From Dehalococcoidia bacterium (lineage in GTDB: Bacteria > Chloroflexota > Dehalococcoidia > JACPQF01), in assembly GCA_030650265.1 (NCBI GenBank), contig JAUSEJ010000809.1:1-6398 (forward strand): a stretch of DNA of 6,398 nt, given 5' to 3'. Position 1 is the stretch's first letter. Each line of letters begins with the position of its first letter. The notes under the pieces were generated by a model. That model did no database searches, was not told where the DNA came from, and was given only the letters and a program-made list of their open reading frames with translations. Below are positions 5,347 to 6,398 of the stretch, in pieces. The position numbers and the translations under genes were made by a program.

Positions 5347-6398
5347 TGTCGAACAAAAATCGTCAGTCCAGGTGCTGCGTAATCGCAATTTCTTATCTCT
5401 CTGGTTGGGTCAGGCTCTATCTCAAACCGCCCAGAACGCTGTTTTCTACGCTCTTCTGGTCTATGTCGAAGTAACCACCGGCTCCACTTTCCACATGAGC
5501 GTCCTCATTTTGACGTCTATTCTGCCATCGGTCTTCTTTGGGGTCGCCGCCGGGGTATTCGTCGACAGAGTGAAGAAGAAGACGGTGTTGGTCGTCACCA
5601 ACGTGCTTCGCGGGACCGTAATTGTCGTGTTTCTCGTTGTAAGTCTGGATGTCACGCCAGTTCACATCCATGCCGATACTGGCGAAGCGAGCATACTTGC
5701 TTTCGCCGTCATATACGTTTTGAATTTCATTTTTTCCACCATTAGTCAGTTCTTTGGCCCTGCCGAAGCGGCGTCAATTCCCTTGCTCGTCCCGCGAAAG
5801 CAACTCATAACCGCCAACGGTCTTTTCAACTTGACCTTTACCACCTCACAATTGGCAGGATTCGTCCTCATTGCACCACCACTCATCAAGTGGTTTGGCG
5901 TTACGGTCCTTTTTGTCATCATCATAATCATTTACGATATCTGCGCTGTACTGATGACCACTATTCCGTTGGAAGAGCCAGAGCACAGGCCGCTTTCGGG
6001 CCTCAAAGGATCCACCCTGCTGGCAAGTCTGAAGGCAGAGCTACAAGACGGGTGGGCATTGCTCACCGGCGACAAATTGATCTCGCTCGCCATGCTTCAG
6101 TTGACGCTGGCAGCCACACTAATGTTGGTACTGGGAATGCTCGCCCCCGGCTTCGTAGCCCGCGTCCTTGGCGTTCGGGCCGACGACGCGGTCTATATCT
6201 TCGCTCCCGCGGGACTCGGCATCCTCTTGGGAACCATCGTACTGCCGCGACTCACGGAACGATTCGGCAAGCCAGCATTGTCTTCTATCGGGCTGATAGC
6301 CATGTCACTTTCACTGGCCGTCTTGTCCATAGCGCAAGGGGGTGGCGGCTTTCTCATGAGCACCGTGGTACCAAGGCTCATCGATCCGGGCGACATTC
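5339..6398 (+). CDS. Major facilitator superfamily transporter (MFS_3/DHA3-like), C-terminus cut by window edge
   Basis: This is a polytopic inner-membrane transporter of the major facilitator superfamily, probably a proton-driven exporter. The 353 visible residues begin with RNRNFLSLWLGQALSQ (14-29), typical of the DHA3/MFS_3 drug-efflux type. Hydrophobic segments lie at about 33-43, 54-75, 82-102, 118-135, 165-182 and 187-208; a charged loop (about 211-245) then leads to the second half, with segments at about 247-270, 284-302 and 313-333. The loop after the second segment, GVFVDRVKKKTVLV (72-85), is the MFS motif A region, and FFGPAEAASIPLLVP (138-152) is typical of this branch. The frame stays open to the right edge; a full protein would have some 400-450 residues. 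The substrate cannot be told: macrolide-type efflux and metabolite export are both possible. The start overlaps the DUF951 gene by 8 bases. Confidence 0.9.
   Translation, partial: MHDVEQKSSVQVLRNRNFLSLWLGQALSQTAQNAVFYALLVYVEVTTGSTFHMSVLILTSILPSVFFGVAAGVFVDRVKKKTVLVVTNVLRGTVIVVFLVVSLDVTPVHIHADTGEASILAFAVIYVLNFIFSTISQFFGPAEAASIPLLVPRKQLITANGLFNLTFTTSQLAGFVLIAPPLIKWFGVTVLFVIIIIIYDICAVLMTTIPLEEPEHRPLSGLKGSTLLASLKAELQDGWALLTGDKLISLAMLQLTLAATLMLVLGMLAPGFVARVLGVRADDAVYIFAPAGLGILLGTIVLPRLTERFGKPALSSIGLIAMSLSLAVLSIAQGGGGFLMSTVVPRLIDPGDI

Overview
The window reads as a piece of a bacterial chromosome, most likely from a Chloroflexota (Chloroflexi) member. Pointers are a secreted enzyme with a Thr-Pro 'TPT' linker between beta-sandwich domains and a C-terminal tail resembling the YLPLV/R-type ends of many Chloroflexi exported proteins, a DUF951 protein, the longer (type 2) form of PyrF, and cell-wall enzymes of a single-membrane envelope type. 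These are inferences from protein character; no marker gene is present to fix the taxon.

Layout. On the minus strand from 1208 to beyond the left edge lies a LytR-CpsA-Psr (LCP) family cell-wall glycopolymer transferase, cut at its C-terminus. A 143-base divergent intergenic region (1209-1351) separates it from a plus-strand run of three tightly packed genes: a secreted peptidoglycan-recognition (PGRP) type zinc amidase (1352-3331), glutamate racemase murI (GTG start at 3324, 8-base overlap), and orotidine 5'-phosphate decarboxylase pyrF (ATGA overlap, 4133-4990). An extended -10 promoter motif just after pyrF probably begins a second unit: a small DUF951 protein (5101-5346), then an MFS exporter-like transporter (from 5339, 8-base overlap) that runs off the right edge. 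The window is almost wholly coding; no tRNA, rRNA, CRISPR array, insertion sequence or phage gene was seen, and no stretch of 300 bases lacks a gene.

How the genes fit together. Three adjacent genes concern the envelope: MurI makes D-glutamate for peptidoglycan precursors, the amidase is predicted to cut peptidoglycan outside the membrane, and the LCP protein is predicted to attach glycopolymers to it. The amidase and LCP genes diverge from a shared palindromic -10 motif (ATTATAAT), which could drive both directions. pyrF is a housekeeping pyrimidine gene carried along by translational coupling. The DUF951-MFS pair has no clear link with the first group.

No clearly new defence, mobile or biosynthetic system is visible. 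The points worth a second look are the symmetric divergent promoter, the amidase-murI coupling, the amidase's domain layout and tail, and the hairpin-bearing leader before the coupled DUF951-MFS pair.
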